Shown one piece after another: positions 1-5,787 of a stretch of 9,559 bases of DNA. A program made the translations under genes and the position numbers. The stretch comes from Candidatus Thalassarchaeaceae archaeon (GTDB lineage: Archaea; Thermoplasmatota; Poseidoniia; Poseidoniales; Thalassarchaeaceae). How positions within the stretch are numbered: the stretch's first letter is position 1; every line of letters starts with the position of its first letter. A model generated the notes under the pieces. That model did not search any database. It was given only the letters and a program-made list of their open reading frames with translations, and was not told where the DNA came from. The stretch is taken from contig DUJH01000010.1 in assembly GCA_013329905.1 (NCBI GenBank), positions 14,043 to 23,601 on the forward strand. Reading direction: 5' to 3'.

Positions 1-288
1 GGCGACCTTTCAGCAGCCAAAATGTCGCGTTATCAGAAGTTGTGGAGTGACGAGTTCCCGCCCTATGGGAAGATTTTGCAAGGGAAGTCTGCTTTGTTTG
101 ATTTGAGCGATGATGACATGTCTTTGATGGCCCGCTGTTTCCCTGACGAAATGAGCGATATGGGCCCTCATGGCAAACTCGCAGTGTGCCTTCGAATTCT
201 CTTCCGCCGCCCCAGCCTCTACACGAAGCGCATCATTCCAGCGATGCTTTCCTTCGGCTACTCGCGGGCTAAATTCTACGGTTGGTGA
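1..288 (+). CDS. C-terminal tail of a probable geranylgeranyl reductase-family FAD-dependent protein (partial)
   Basis: The frame is open from the left edge of the window to a TGA at 286-288, giving 95 residues. An ATG at 22 lacks any ribosome binding site, so I read the gene as entering from outside the window. No catalytic or FAD-binding motif is included. The pattern is an aromatic-rich helix (SRYQKLW), then a helix ending in an LSDDD turn, then a basic FRRPSLYTK segment and a hydrophobic tail. It resembles the C-terminal helical tail of geranylgeranyl/digeranylgeranylglycerophospholipid reductases, where a Y-x-x-x-W helix is followed by a 'lsDe' turn and a late 'rP.l' motif. That family reduces the double bonds of archaeal isoprenoid lipids. 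The assignment rests on pattern memory only. The stop overlaps the ccmF start in TGATG, which supports the frame being real and cotranscribed with ccmF. Confidence 0.5.
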   Translation, partial: GDLSAAKMSRYQKLWSDEFPPYGKILQGKSALFDLSDDDMSLMARCFPDEMSDMGPHGKLAVCLRILFRRPSLYTKRIIPAMLSFGYSRAKFYGW

Positions 289-2651
289 TGGGGATTTTAC
301 CGACCGTCGGCACTCTGCTGATGCTTCTCGGGGTCGGTTCCAGTCTACTTTGGTGCTTCACTAAACTACCCGCGGGCGAGCCACTGGCTCGACACGTGAC
401 GATGGCCGCTCAAATTGCGCCGATGATATTCCTGACTACGGCTTTCGTCTTCGATCTTGAGGCGCTCGATTTGGTTTCACGCTATGGTGGGGCAGAGTTA
501 CCGCTGCTGTATCGTGTGTCTGCGGTTTGGGGCGGGCGCGCAGGTCCGCTACTGTTGTGGGGCGCCCTGATGGGTGTTGTTACTTGGTTTATGTCGGGGC
601 GCAATGCATCGAACTCAAGCGAAGTTCGGTTGATGCATGGGATGACTGCTGCAATTTTAGCGGTTGCTTGGATTCTTTCTCCTTTTGCTGCCTCAAGCGG
701 CTGGGGTGGAACTCTCAATCCACTTTTGCAAACGGATTTGATGGTTATCCACCCGCCGGTTGTTTTTGCTTATTATTCGCTTTGTTTGGCTGTTGCAAGT
801 GTCGCGGTCGCTGGTCTGATTGATGGGCGCGACGCGCGATCTGTGCACGAGGCTCAGCTGCACTGGGCTCGTGCTGGATTCCTGATGGGTGCGGTTGGAA
901 TCGGCCTTGGAGGATTGTGGGCTTACACGGTACTCGACTGGGGAGGTTACTGGGCTTGGGACCCAGTCGAGACAGGTTCGATTCTGCCTTGGTTCGCGCT
1001 CCTAATGATTGTACACGCTCGTGCGCGAACTGATTCTCAGCGCGATTCGGCCATCGTTGCTTCACCCGCGCTCGGTATGATTGCTGGCGCGCTGGCTATC
1101 CACGCGACGTTAGTTACGCGCGCCAATGGAGTCTGGGCCTCCGTGCATTCTTTCGTTGGAAATGAGGAGGCTCGCCAATACGATGATCCCTACTTTCGTA
1201 TAGTACAATTATTCGATGATGGAGCGGCTGGAATCGAGGTCGCAGTCTACTCGCTTCTGATGCTATCGCTGTGTATCGCAGCGGTTATCTGGCTTGCTCG
1301 CCAACAGCGCCAATCCCTCGTTAATCGCGGCGCTGAGAGCCTCCTCACCAACAGTCGCGGCCAAGCCGTGGTACTCCTTCTCTCAACCGCCGCCCTCGGC
1401 ATCTGGATAGGCTCGACCGCAGTGACTCTCGTCGGCACCGCCATGATGTTCCTACTCATCAGCGGCGAAGCCGAGAAGCCACCAACAGCATACGTCTTCG
1501 GTGGCGTTTTCCTAATGCTATTCGCCAGTTGGTCATGGACGGCAACGCTAGCCCAAGCGGTCGTTGGAATGCTCCTATTCCTCGCTCCATGGCTTCTATC
1601 GACTTCTGAAGAAGAAGCCCCACTATCTCTTGTGTTCAGTGACACGCGAGTGAGGATGAAGCTCGCCCGCACGATTCCATGGTTCGCAGCCGCAGCCTTC
1701 CTCACCCTGACATGGCTTCTTCTGACTGCAGAAATCGATGGCACCAGCCTTGCAGCCCACGAATTCTACGGAGCACCAATCCTCGCCATCACAATCCTCG
1801 CCCTCACCGTCTATGCATGGGGTAAGGCAGTCGACGCTCGGAGAGGCAACGCTCTGATGCTCACAACACTCGCAGTATCACTGGGTCTGGCATGGTCAGC
1901 AGATAGCTTCAGCCTACCTGGCGACCCCACGCTGATGCTCACCGATACTATCTCGCGCGGTGCCCTCGCGATGTTCTTGCTGACCTGGCTGGTAATCGCT
2001 ATCCCACCGACGGCGAAACACACCTATGATACAGCACGAAAAGTCGTCCCTCACCTACGTAAAGACGGACTAACCGCGCCCTCAAATGCTGCCCGACTAC
2101 GTCTCTTCGGCTCGCACCTTGCCCACCTCGGAATCATCTTACTATTGCTCGGCCACGTGCTGACAACCACATTGGTCGACCGCGCAGATCCGAGTCACCT
2201 GATCACCCTTGAGAAAGACAACGCGGTCGAGTTCCACGGCTACGAATTCACCTTCCGCGAAACAGTCCTGATAGCGGAGGACGACCCCGATTACGAATAC
2301 AACATTGGCAATGGTTTCGCGGGCTTCGTCATCGAGGTCACGTGCGATGGGGAGAAGATTGACGAAGTTACCCCCGGAATTCTTCGATTTGGCTGGCAAA
2401 CGACGCGCTCGGAGGTTGATAGGATGATTCGCCCGAGCGGGGATTTAATCTTCATTTTGGATCAGCAGCAGGCCGAAATCAGCCTTACTTCGATGATGCA
2501 AGGAGAGACAGACGAGGTCTCCGAAATCCGCGTCACGGTCCACGATTTGCAAGGTTCGCACCTCGTCTGGACCGGATGGGGACTCATCATTCTGGGAGGC
2601 GTCCTCGCTCTTACTTCGAGTGATAGATATCGCTCGGACGAAGAAGAATAA
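288..2651 (+). CDS. ccmF: Cytochrome c-type biogenesis protein CcmF (System I haem lyase component)
   Basis: This is an integral membrane protein that helps ligate haem to apocytochrome c on the outer face of the membrane. Numbering is from the ATG at 288, giving 787 aa; a TTG at 282 is also open, but the ATG overlaps the upstream stop as TGATG. The haem-handling WWD domain is clear: W218-G-G-Y-W-A-W-D-P-V-E228, followed by a short stretch ending in PW. The expected family histidines are present: H155 in an IHPP motif, H243 just after the WWD segment, H287 in a VHSF motif, and H610/H613 in SHLAHLG near the second half. A soluble domain with an FHGYEF motif lies at about 630-755, and a final membrane helix at 760-776 precedes an acidic DEEE end. 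It is longer than E. coli CcmF (about 650 aa) because of extra hydrophobic segments in the middle. No other ccm gene is visible here. Codon choice switches inside the gene (see findings). Confidence 0.93.
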   Translation: MGILPTVGTLLMLLGVGSSLLWCFTKLPAGEPLARHVTMAAQIAPMIFLTTAFVFDLEALDLVSRYGGAELPLLYRVSAVWGGRAGPLLLWGALMGVVTWFMSGRNASNSSEVRLMHGMTAAILAVAWILSPFAASSGWGGTLNPLLQTDLMVIHPPVVFAYYSLCLAVASVAVAGLIDGRDARSVHEAQLHWARAGFLMGAVGIGLGGLWAYTVLDWGGYWAWDPVETGSILPWFALLMIVHARARTDSQRDSAIVASPALGMIAGALAIHATLVTRANGVWASVHSFVGNEEARQYDDPYFRIVQLFDDGAAGIEVAVYSLLMLSLCIAAVIWLARQQRQSLVNRGAESLLTNSRGQAVVLLLSTAALGIWIGSTAVTLVGTAMMFLLISGEAEKPPTAYVFGGVFLMLFASWSWTATLAQAVVGMLLFLAPWLLSTSEEEAPLSLVFSDTRVRMKLARTIPWFAAAAFLTLTWLLLTAEIDGTSLAAHEFYGAPILAITILALTVYAWGKAVDARRGNALMLTTLAVSLGLAWSADSFSLPGDPTLMLTDTISRGALAMFLLTWLVIAIPPTAKHTYDTARKVVPHLRKDGLTAPSNAARLRLFGSHLAHLGIILLLLGHVLTTTLVDRADPSHLITLEKDNAVEFHGYEFTFRETVLIAEDDPDYEYNIGNGFAGFVIEVTCDGEKIDEVTPGILRFGWQTTRSEVDRMIRPSGDLIFILDQQQAEISLTSMMQGETDEVSEIRVTVHDLQGSHLVWTGWGLIILGGVLALTSSDRYRSDEEE

Positions 2652-2665
2652 TCTGATTCGGAAGT

Positions 2666-2682
2666 GTGGTCAGCTCCACCAC
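2666..2682. terminator. Short hairpin at the convergent ccmF / DUF3592 gene ends
   Basis: GTGGT at 2666-2670 pairs perfectly with ACCAC at 2678-2682 across a 7-base loop. It lies 14 bases past the ccmF stop and overlaps the stop codon of the minus-strand gene. A five-pair stem is weak and no T-run follows on either strand, so a terminator role is only possible. No better candidate exists in the 18-base gap. Confidence 0.2.
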
Positions 2683-3917
2683 TCTTCATCCTCTTCTGTG
2701 GTCTTTGCTAGTGCATTTTTTAGAATCTCTAGAACTCGTCCGTATCCACCTTCTTCACCCAGAGTCTCTTCCAAAACCAAATCCTCGCCGTTCAACTCAC
2801 GCACAATAAAATCCTCATCCCTGAATTCGAAATCGAGTCGACGACCATCCTGCTTAGAATCCTCAAGGAATAGCGTCCCACTGTCCTCGAAAATGTATCC
2901 AATCTTGCGGAATAATTCACCGACAGACTTCACTTTGATTTCTTTCTCGACGCCATCGGCGATGATATGGAAATTCCCCAATTCCCCGCTGATTTCCTCC
3001 GTCTCAGCGTCGAGCTGCTCGGTCATCTCCATCGCCTCTTGGAAACTATCCCCGAATTTCTCGTAATTTTGTTTGAGATACTGATTCCGTGCTTGCTTCT
3101 GGAGTTGCAAAGCCTCTTCAGGAATATTCCAAAATGAATCTTCACTAGGCTTGTTGATGGAGAGTTTGAATCGCTTACCTCGGTGCTCTGGAAGTGCTCT
3201 TTCAAAGCGTAACACCGTAATCCAAAGCATCAGTGGTATTGGTAAGCAGAAAATGGATAGACAGATTGTGCCAATCCAATTTCCGGTGTAACCGTAGGCC
3301 TCCAGAAGATCGTGGGTAATCAGCACTGCATCTGAGGGGTCGTCTGGATTGTAGAATGCAGTCGCCGCTGATCCTTCAGAGAAGGGCTCCAACCATTCGA
3401 CAACCTTCGCATCAGACGAGAGATTCACTGGGAAGAATGTGTACCGCTCACTCTCGTAGGTCACCCCATCAATCTGCCAAGTGAACGTGATGGTTGGGAA
3501 ATGCCCGTTATAATGGCAACCTCCATAATAATTCTCTTCACACCAAGTATCAGTGATTCCAGTGTCGGAGATTGTGGCATCGACCGGCTTCCAATCGCTC
3601 GTGTCCATCGGTAATAAAATTACGAAACCGTATACCAAACCGCCGACAAGAATGACAATTGCGAGTCGTAAGAGGTGCCTTGGGACATTAGTAAATGCGA
3701 ACCTCGAAGCCAACATTGTGAGTTCGGCTATTTGATCAGATCTCTCTTTCTTCGCTTCCATTTCTTCTTTGTTCAGATTGCCAGTGATGTGCCGCTTCAG
3801 TATTGCCCATGGCCGGTCTTCCTTAGGGACATCATGGAACATCCAGATCAAAACCAAGCCGACGATAAAAAGTGGCACCAGCGGTTCTAAAATGAAAAGA
3901 ATGTCATAGATGTCCAT
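2670..3917 (-). CDS. DUF3592-domain membrane protein with a long acidic cytosolic C-terminus
   Basis: A 415-aa protein of unknown function. The ATG start at 3917 is fixed by a strong GGGAGG Shine-Dalgarno sequence. A first membrane helix covers residues 5-27, then a charged cytosolic linker with a KEEMEAKKE run, and a second helix at 83-103. The DUF3592 domain follows at about 109-200: it opens with W109-KPVDATI, has a TFTWQIDGVTYESER strand pair, and closes with AFYNPDDPSDAVL, the signature end of the family. Within it C126 and C134 sit close together and could form a disulphide if the domain faces outward. A third helix lies at about 213-236. The remaining 180 residues are soluble and strongly acidic, with a predicted helical stretch at 265-310, a beta-like stretch at 312-385 and an EEDEEWWS end. 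I do not recognise this C-terminal part. DUF3592 proteins have no established function. The gene stands alone on its strand, divergent from the FKBP gene. Confidence 0.85.
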   Translation of the reverse strand: MDIYDILFILEPLVPLFIVGLVLIWMFHDVPKEDRPWAILKRHITGNLNKEEMEAKKERSDQIAELTMLASRFAFTNVPRHLLRLAIVILVGGLVYGFVILLPMDTSDWKPVDATISDTGITDTWCEENYYGGCHYNGHFPTITFTWQIDGVTYESERYTFFPVNLSSDAKVVEWLEPFSEGSAATAFYNPDDPSDAVLITHDLLEAYGYTGNWIGTICLSIFCLPIPLMLWITVLRFERALPEHRGKRFKLSINKPSEDSFWNIPEEALQLQKQARNQYLKQNYEKFGDSFQEAMEMTEQLDAETEEISGELGNFHIIADGVEKEIKVKSVGELFRKIGYIFEDSGTLFLEDSKQDGRRLDFEFRDEDFIVRELNGEDLVLEETLGEEGGYGRVLEILKNALAKTTEEDEEWWS

Positions 3918-3925
3918 GCTTCTTT

Positions 3926-3932
3926 CCTCCCT
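3926..3932 (-). promoter_or_regulatory. Ribosome binding site of the DUF3592 gene
   Basis: On the minus strand a GGGAGG core lies 8 bases before the ATG at 3917. It is complementary to the CCTCC end of archaeal and bacterial 16S rRNA and decides this start codon. Confidence 0.75.
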
Positions 3933-3975
3933 TCAGAAAACCGTCTCATTGCCGATTTCCATTCTAGGGGTATCC

Positions 3976-3990
3976 CTTATCATGGATAAG
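3976..3990. promoter_or_regulatory. Perfect 6-3-6 palindrome in the divergent intergenic region, candidate operator
   Basis: CTTATC at 3976-3981 is the exact reverse complement of GATAAG at 3985-3990, separated by three bases. It lies 59 bases upstream of the DUF3592 start and 119 bases upstream of the FKBP start, where a dimeric winged-helix regulator could reach either promoter. No regulator gene is adjacent, so a role as operator is inference from symmetry and position. Confidence 0.35.
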
Positions 3991-4021
3991 TCGAATGGCG
4001 GTGAGCATTGGTTCAGTACCT

Positions 4022-4034
4022 CAATTTATGGATA
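4022..4034 (+). promoter_or_regulatory. Weak TATA-like element for the FKBP gene
   Basis: CAATTTATGGATA is the most A/T-rich stretch upstream of the FKBP start. If it acts as an archaeal TATA box, transcription would begin near 4055 and leave a 5' leader of about 50 bases. The match to the archaeal consensus is loose and no BRE is obvious. Confidence 0.25.
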
Positions 4035-4037
4035 CAC

Positions 4038-4052
4038 TCACCCTCAGGGTGA
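4038..4052. promoter_or_regulatory. Perfect 7-1-7 palindrome beside the TATA-like element, candidate operator
   Basis: TCACCCT at 4038-4044 mirrors AGGGTGA at 4046-4052 around one central base. It falls between the TATA-like stretch and the inferred start of FKBP transcription, a classic place for a repressor to block polymerase. Its sequence is unrelated to the palindrome at 3976-3990. It is not protein coding in my interpretation, since the FKBP starts later at 4109. Confidence 0.4.
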
Positions 4053-4096
4053 ACCGAGCGTATCAAAAAGGGGAGATAGGTCGGCGGGTCGCTCAT

Positions 4097-4102
4097 AGGG
4101 GG
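4097..4102 (+). promoter_or_regulatory. Ribosome binding site of the FKBP gene
   Basis: AGGGGG lies 6 bases before the ATG at 4109. This supports starting the protein there and not at the in-frame ATG at 3995 or the one at 4028. Confidence 0.5.
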
Positions 4103-4108
4103 CTTACC

Positions 4109-4807
4109 ATGGATAACGGAGCCATCGTTCACATCGATTACGACCTGTACAACGCCGATAGCGGCGATATTATCGAGACGACTCGCGAGGAAGTTGCCAA
4201 GGAGCACGAGGTGTTCCAAGAAGGTCGCACTTACGAGCCAATGATTACCGTCATCGGCGACGGTCGTCTCATTGGCGGGTTCGAAGCTCACCTCTCTGAG
4301 GCTGATGCTGAAACCGAGTACACCTTCGACATCGAGCCTACCGAGGCTTACGGCGAGCGCGATGCTTCCCTTGTCGAGACCATTTCACAGAATGTCTTGA
4401 TGCGCAGTGTCAGCGACCCTAACATGCTGGCCATCGGTGCCCCAGTCGAGATCGGCGGACGCAACGGTGTTCTGCAGATGCTTCGCGCCGGCCGCGCTCG
4501 AATCGACTACAACCACCCTCTCGCGGGGACTACCCTGCGCTACACCTACACGATCATCAAGGTGGTCGAAGACCGCGCTGAGCGCGTCGCAACTCTTCTA
4601 CAGATGAACACCGGTCGTTCAGACTTCGAAGTTGAGTTCGAAGGTGAAGATGTGACCATCACTCTCCCTGACTCGATCGCATACGACCAGAATTGGGCAT
4701 ACGCCAAGTTCTCTCTCGTGCGCGCGCTACGAGAGCACCTCGAAGTCGGCACCGTCGTTTTCCGCGAAGTGCACGAACCTAGGGCAGTAGCCGACGAAGA
4801 AGAATGA
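4109..4807 (+). CDS. FKBP-type peptidyl-prolyl cis-trans isomerase, long archaeal type with inserted flap domain
   Basis: A 232-aa cytosolic folding helper that catalyses cis-trans isomerisation of Xaa-Pro bonds and, in this family, acts as a chaperone. The first part of the FKBP fold opens at MDNGAIVHIDYDLYN. Residues 42-62 carry the hallmark Y-E-P-x-x-T-V-I-G-D-G-R-L-I-G-G-F-E-x-x-L, followed by AYGERD at 80-85. The insert-in-flap (SlyD-like) domain spans about 88-130, and the FKBP fold resumes at R131-IDYNHPLAGTTLRYTYTI. Residues 155-232 are an extra C-terminal domain with alternating charged strands, as in long archaeal FKBPs, ending in an acidic DEEE. There is no signal peptide, membrane segment or SlyD-type histidine-rich metal tail. 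The start was chosen because the family begins immediately before the IVHIDY strand and a G-rich Shine-Dalgarno sequence precedes it. Confidence 0.9.
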   Translation: MDNGAIVHIDYDLYNADSGDIIETTREEVAKEHEVFQEGRTYEPMITVIGDGRLIGGFEAHLSEADAETEYTFDIEPTEAYGERDASLVETISQNVLMRSVSDPNMLAIGAPVEIGGRNGVLQMLRAGRARIDYNHPLAGTTLRYTYTIIKVVEDRAERVATLLQMNTGRSDFEVEFEGEDVTITLPDSIAYDQNWAYAKFSLVRALREHLEVGTVVFREVHEPRAVADEEE

Positions 4808-4822
4808 GTCAGCCATCTGACG

Positions 4823-4839
4823 CACGCGCGAGGCGCGTG
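4823..4839 (+). terminator. GC-rich 7-3-7 hairpin after the FKBP gene
   Basis: CACGCGC at 4823-4829 pairs perfectly with GCGCGTG at 4833-4839 around a GAG loop, beginning 16 bases after the FKBP stop. No T-run follows, so it is not a classical intrinsic terminator. It could be a transcript 3'-end stabiliser, a processing site or a terminator aid. Similar hairpins follow the next two genes. Confidence 0.4.
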
Positions 4840-5093
4840 ATGACGGATTGTGCCTCTCGGTACTCACAGGGCACGTCAACGCCTTACGGCTCAGTCACCC
4901 TCTTGTCGTCATTGAGGCAGCCTCTCCGAAACCTTGAGTGGTCAAGAATGTGCCAGTTTACTCGGTTTCCCTGAAAATCGGACTCAGTTGACAAGATGCG
5001 CGTATTGATGTGCAACCTAGAGGCCTCATTTACGGCTTGAGGGGGAGCCATCGAAGCGTTCGGTTGAAGTCTAAGTGGTGGCCCAACCAGACC
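4840..5093 (+). other. Gap between FKBP and lipoprotein genes with several small inverted repeats, no gene recognised
   Basis: Together with the hairpin before it, this makes a 286-base gap, the longest in the window. I see no credible small ORF and no tRNA (no GTTCRANTC T-arm on either strand). Small inverted repeats are present: ATGACG at 4840-4845 with CGTCAT at 4907-4912 enclosing GTGCC/GGCAC and GCC/GGC stems, a 5-1-5 palindrome at 4914-4924, and CTTGA/TCAAG near 4934-4947. These could form part of a structured leader or small RNA, or be chance. The lipoprotein promoter must also lie here, but I find no clear TATA box. Confidence 0.3.
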
Positions 5094-5708
5094 ATGCGCA
5101 CGCAGTCGGCAGCGGTCGGGTTGCTGCTAATGCTCGTTGTCTCAACAGTCAGCGCAGGCTGTCTAGGACTCGTCATGCAGCGTGAAATCATGGAAAGCTT
5201 GCGCGATGATCCAGAAGTCATCAACAAGGAAGAATCCTACTTTTGGGATGTCACATTCGACTCTGATTCAATCGAAGCGATTCAATACACTAACGAGACT
5301 CAAATCCAATTCGACGAAACTGTCTCGAAACTAACAATCACCTTCCGCGCGCAGTTCCCGTACTCAAGCATCCTTGAGCAGGTCGTCCCTAACGGGACAA
5401 ACGAGTACCGATATGCCGAGGTGCGCGTCTGGGAACCAGGGGTCAAGGCCGCAGGAGGGAACCCGTATTGGGAGGTGAAGGCAACCCAGGATTATCCATT
5501 GGAGCGCTTCGAATTTTCTGATCTTGTAAATGGCAATTGGCTGGTCGAAATCGATGCACGCGGATACGGCTGGGATTCCCCCGTCGACCAAGCTTCATTC
5601 CACGATCACTTTGACATGTCACTGACGATAACCAAGCCATGTGTTCGCTTTGCTGAGATTCACGACCCAGGCGAATGCACCGATTTATCGGTTCTGCAAG
5701 ATCGCTGA
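5094..5708 (+). CDS. Small secreted lipoprotein of unknown function
   Basis: A 204-aa protein. The start at 5094 gives a textbook signal: M-R-T then a hydrophobic stretch at residues 6-19, and a lipobox-like S-A-G-C at 20-23, so C23 is the likely lipidated residue after cleavage. An in-frame ATG at 5010 would add 28 basic residues before the signal and is unlikely. The mature part is mostly beta-strand-like, with a FWDVTFDSDSIEAI stretch early, a strand pair around YRYAEVRVWEPG (106-116), and a NGNWLVEIDARGYGW segment (146-160) that reads like one strand of a jelly-roll or immunoglobulin-like sandwich. C183 and C195 near the end may form a disulphide. I do not recognise the family. Neither neighbour hints at a function. 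It would be anchored on the outer face of the cytoplasmic membrane. Confidence 0.8.
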   Translation: MRTQSAAVGLLLMLVVSTVSAGCLGLVMQREIMESLRDDPEVINKEESYFWDVTFDSDSIEAIQYTNETQIQFDETVSKLTITFRAQFPYSSILEQVVPNGTNEYRYAEVRVWEPGVKAAGGNPYWEVKATQDYPLERFEFSDLVNGNWLVEIDARGYGWDSPVDQASFHDHFDMSLTITKPCVRFAEIHDPGECTDLSVLQDR

Positions 5709-5719
5709 TTCACCTGTGA

Positions 5720-5734
5720 CGCCCCTTTGGGGCG
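5720..5734 (+). terminator. GC-rich 6-3-6 hairpin after the lipoprotein gene
   Basis: CGCCCC at 5720-5725 pairs with GGGGCG at 5729-5734 around a TTT loop, starting 12 bases after the stop codon. No T-run follows. It lies between two genes on the same strand and 53 bases before the rpsB start, so it could equally be part of the rpsB leader. Confidence 0.4.
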
Positions 5735-5776
5735 ATGCGCAGCGCTTATGAGGAGAGGTCAGGTCGCCGCGCTGCT

Positions 5777-5780
5777 GAGG
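5777..5780 (+). promoter_or_regulatory. Ribosome binding site of rpsB
   Basis: GAGG lies 7 bases before the ATG at 5788, a normal Shine-Dalgarno spacing, and confirms that start. Confidence 0.6.
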
Positions 5781-5787
5781 ACCCATC

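Noticed and set aside
282..287. TTG (282) or GTG (285) as the ccmF start
   Set aside because: The ATG at 288 overlaps the upstream stop in the common TGATG arrangement; the difference is only two residues.
1247..1744. 165-residue open frame on the minus strand inside ccmF
   Set aside because: Its protein is rich in Arg, Ser and Ala with no recognisable motif, and it lies opposite a clear membrane-protein gene; it is a shadow of the codon bias.
2620..3066. 148-residue plus-strand frame over the end of the DUF3592 gene
   Set aside because: Serine- and proline-rich low-complexity product antisense to acidic codons (GAA/GAG read as TTC/CTC); a shadow frame.
3995..4108. N-terminal extension of the FKBP gene from an ATG at 3995 (38 residues)
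   Set aside because: The extension has no FKBP or signal-peptide character and covers a palindrome and TATA-like stretch, while a G-rich ribosome binding site precedes the ATG at 4109.
2640..4807. Identical DEEE C-termini of CcmF and FKBP as a shared signal
   Set aside because: Acidic tails are common in this proteome type and four residues are too few to argue for a shared function.
4837..4843. Perfect C-box sequence GTGATGA suggesting a C/D guide RNA
   Set aside because: No D box (CTGA) occurs at the 50-70 base spacing of archaeal guide RNAs; the next CTGA downstream is at 4971 and the upstream one at 4817 is on the wrong side.
5010..5093. N-terminal extension of the lipoprotein gene from an ATG at 5010
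   Set aside because: It would place 28 mostly polar, basic residues before the signal peptide, which would spoil an otherwise normal lipoprotein signal.
4808..5093. A tRNA gene in the gap
   Set aside because: No T-arm consensus, anticodon arm or 7-bp acceptor stem could be found on either strand.
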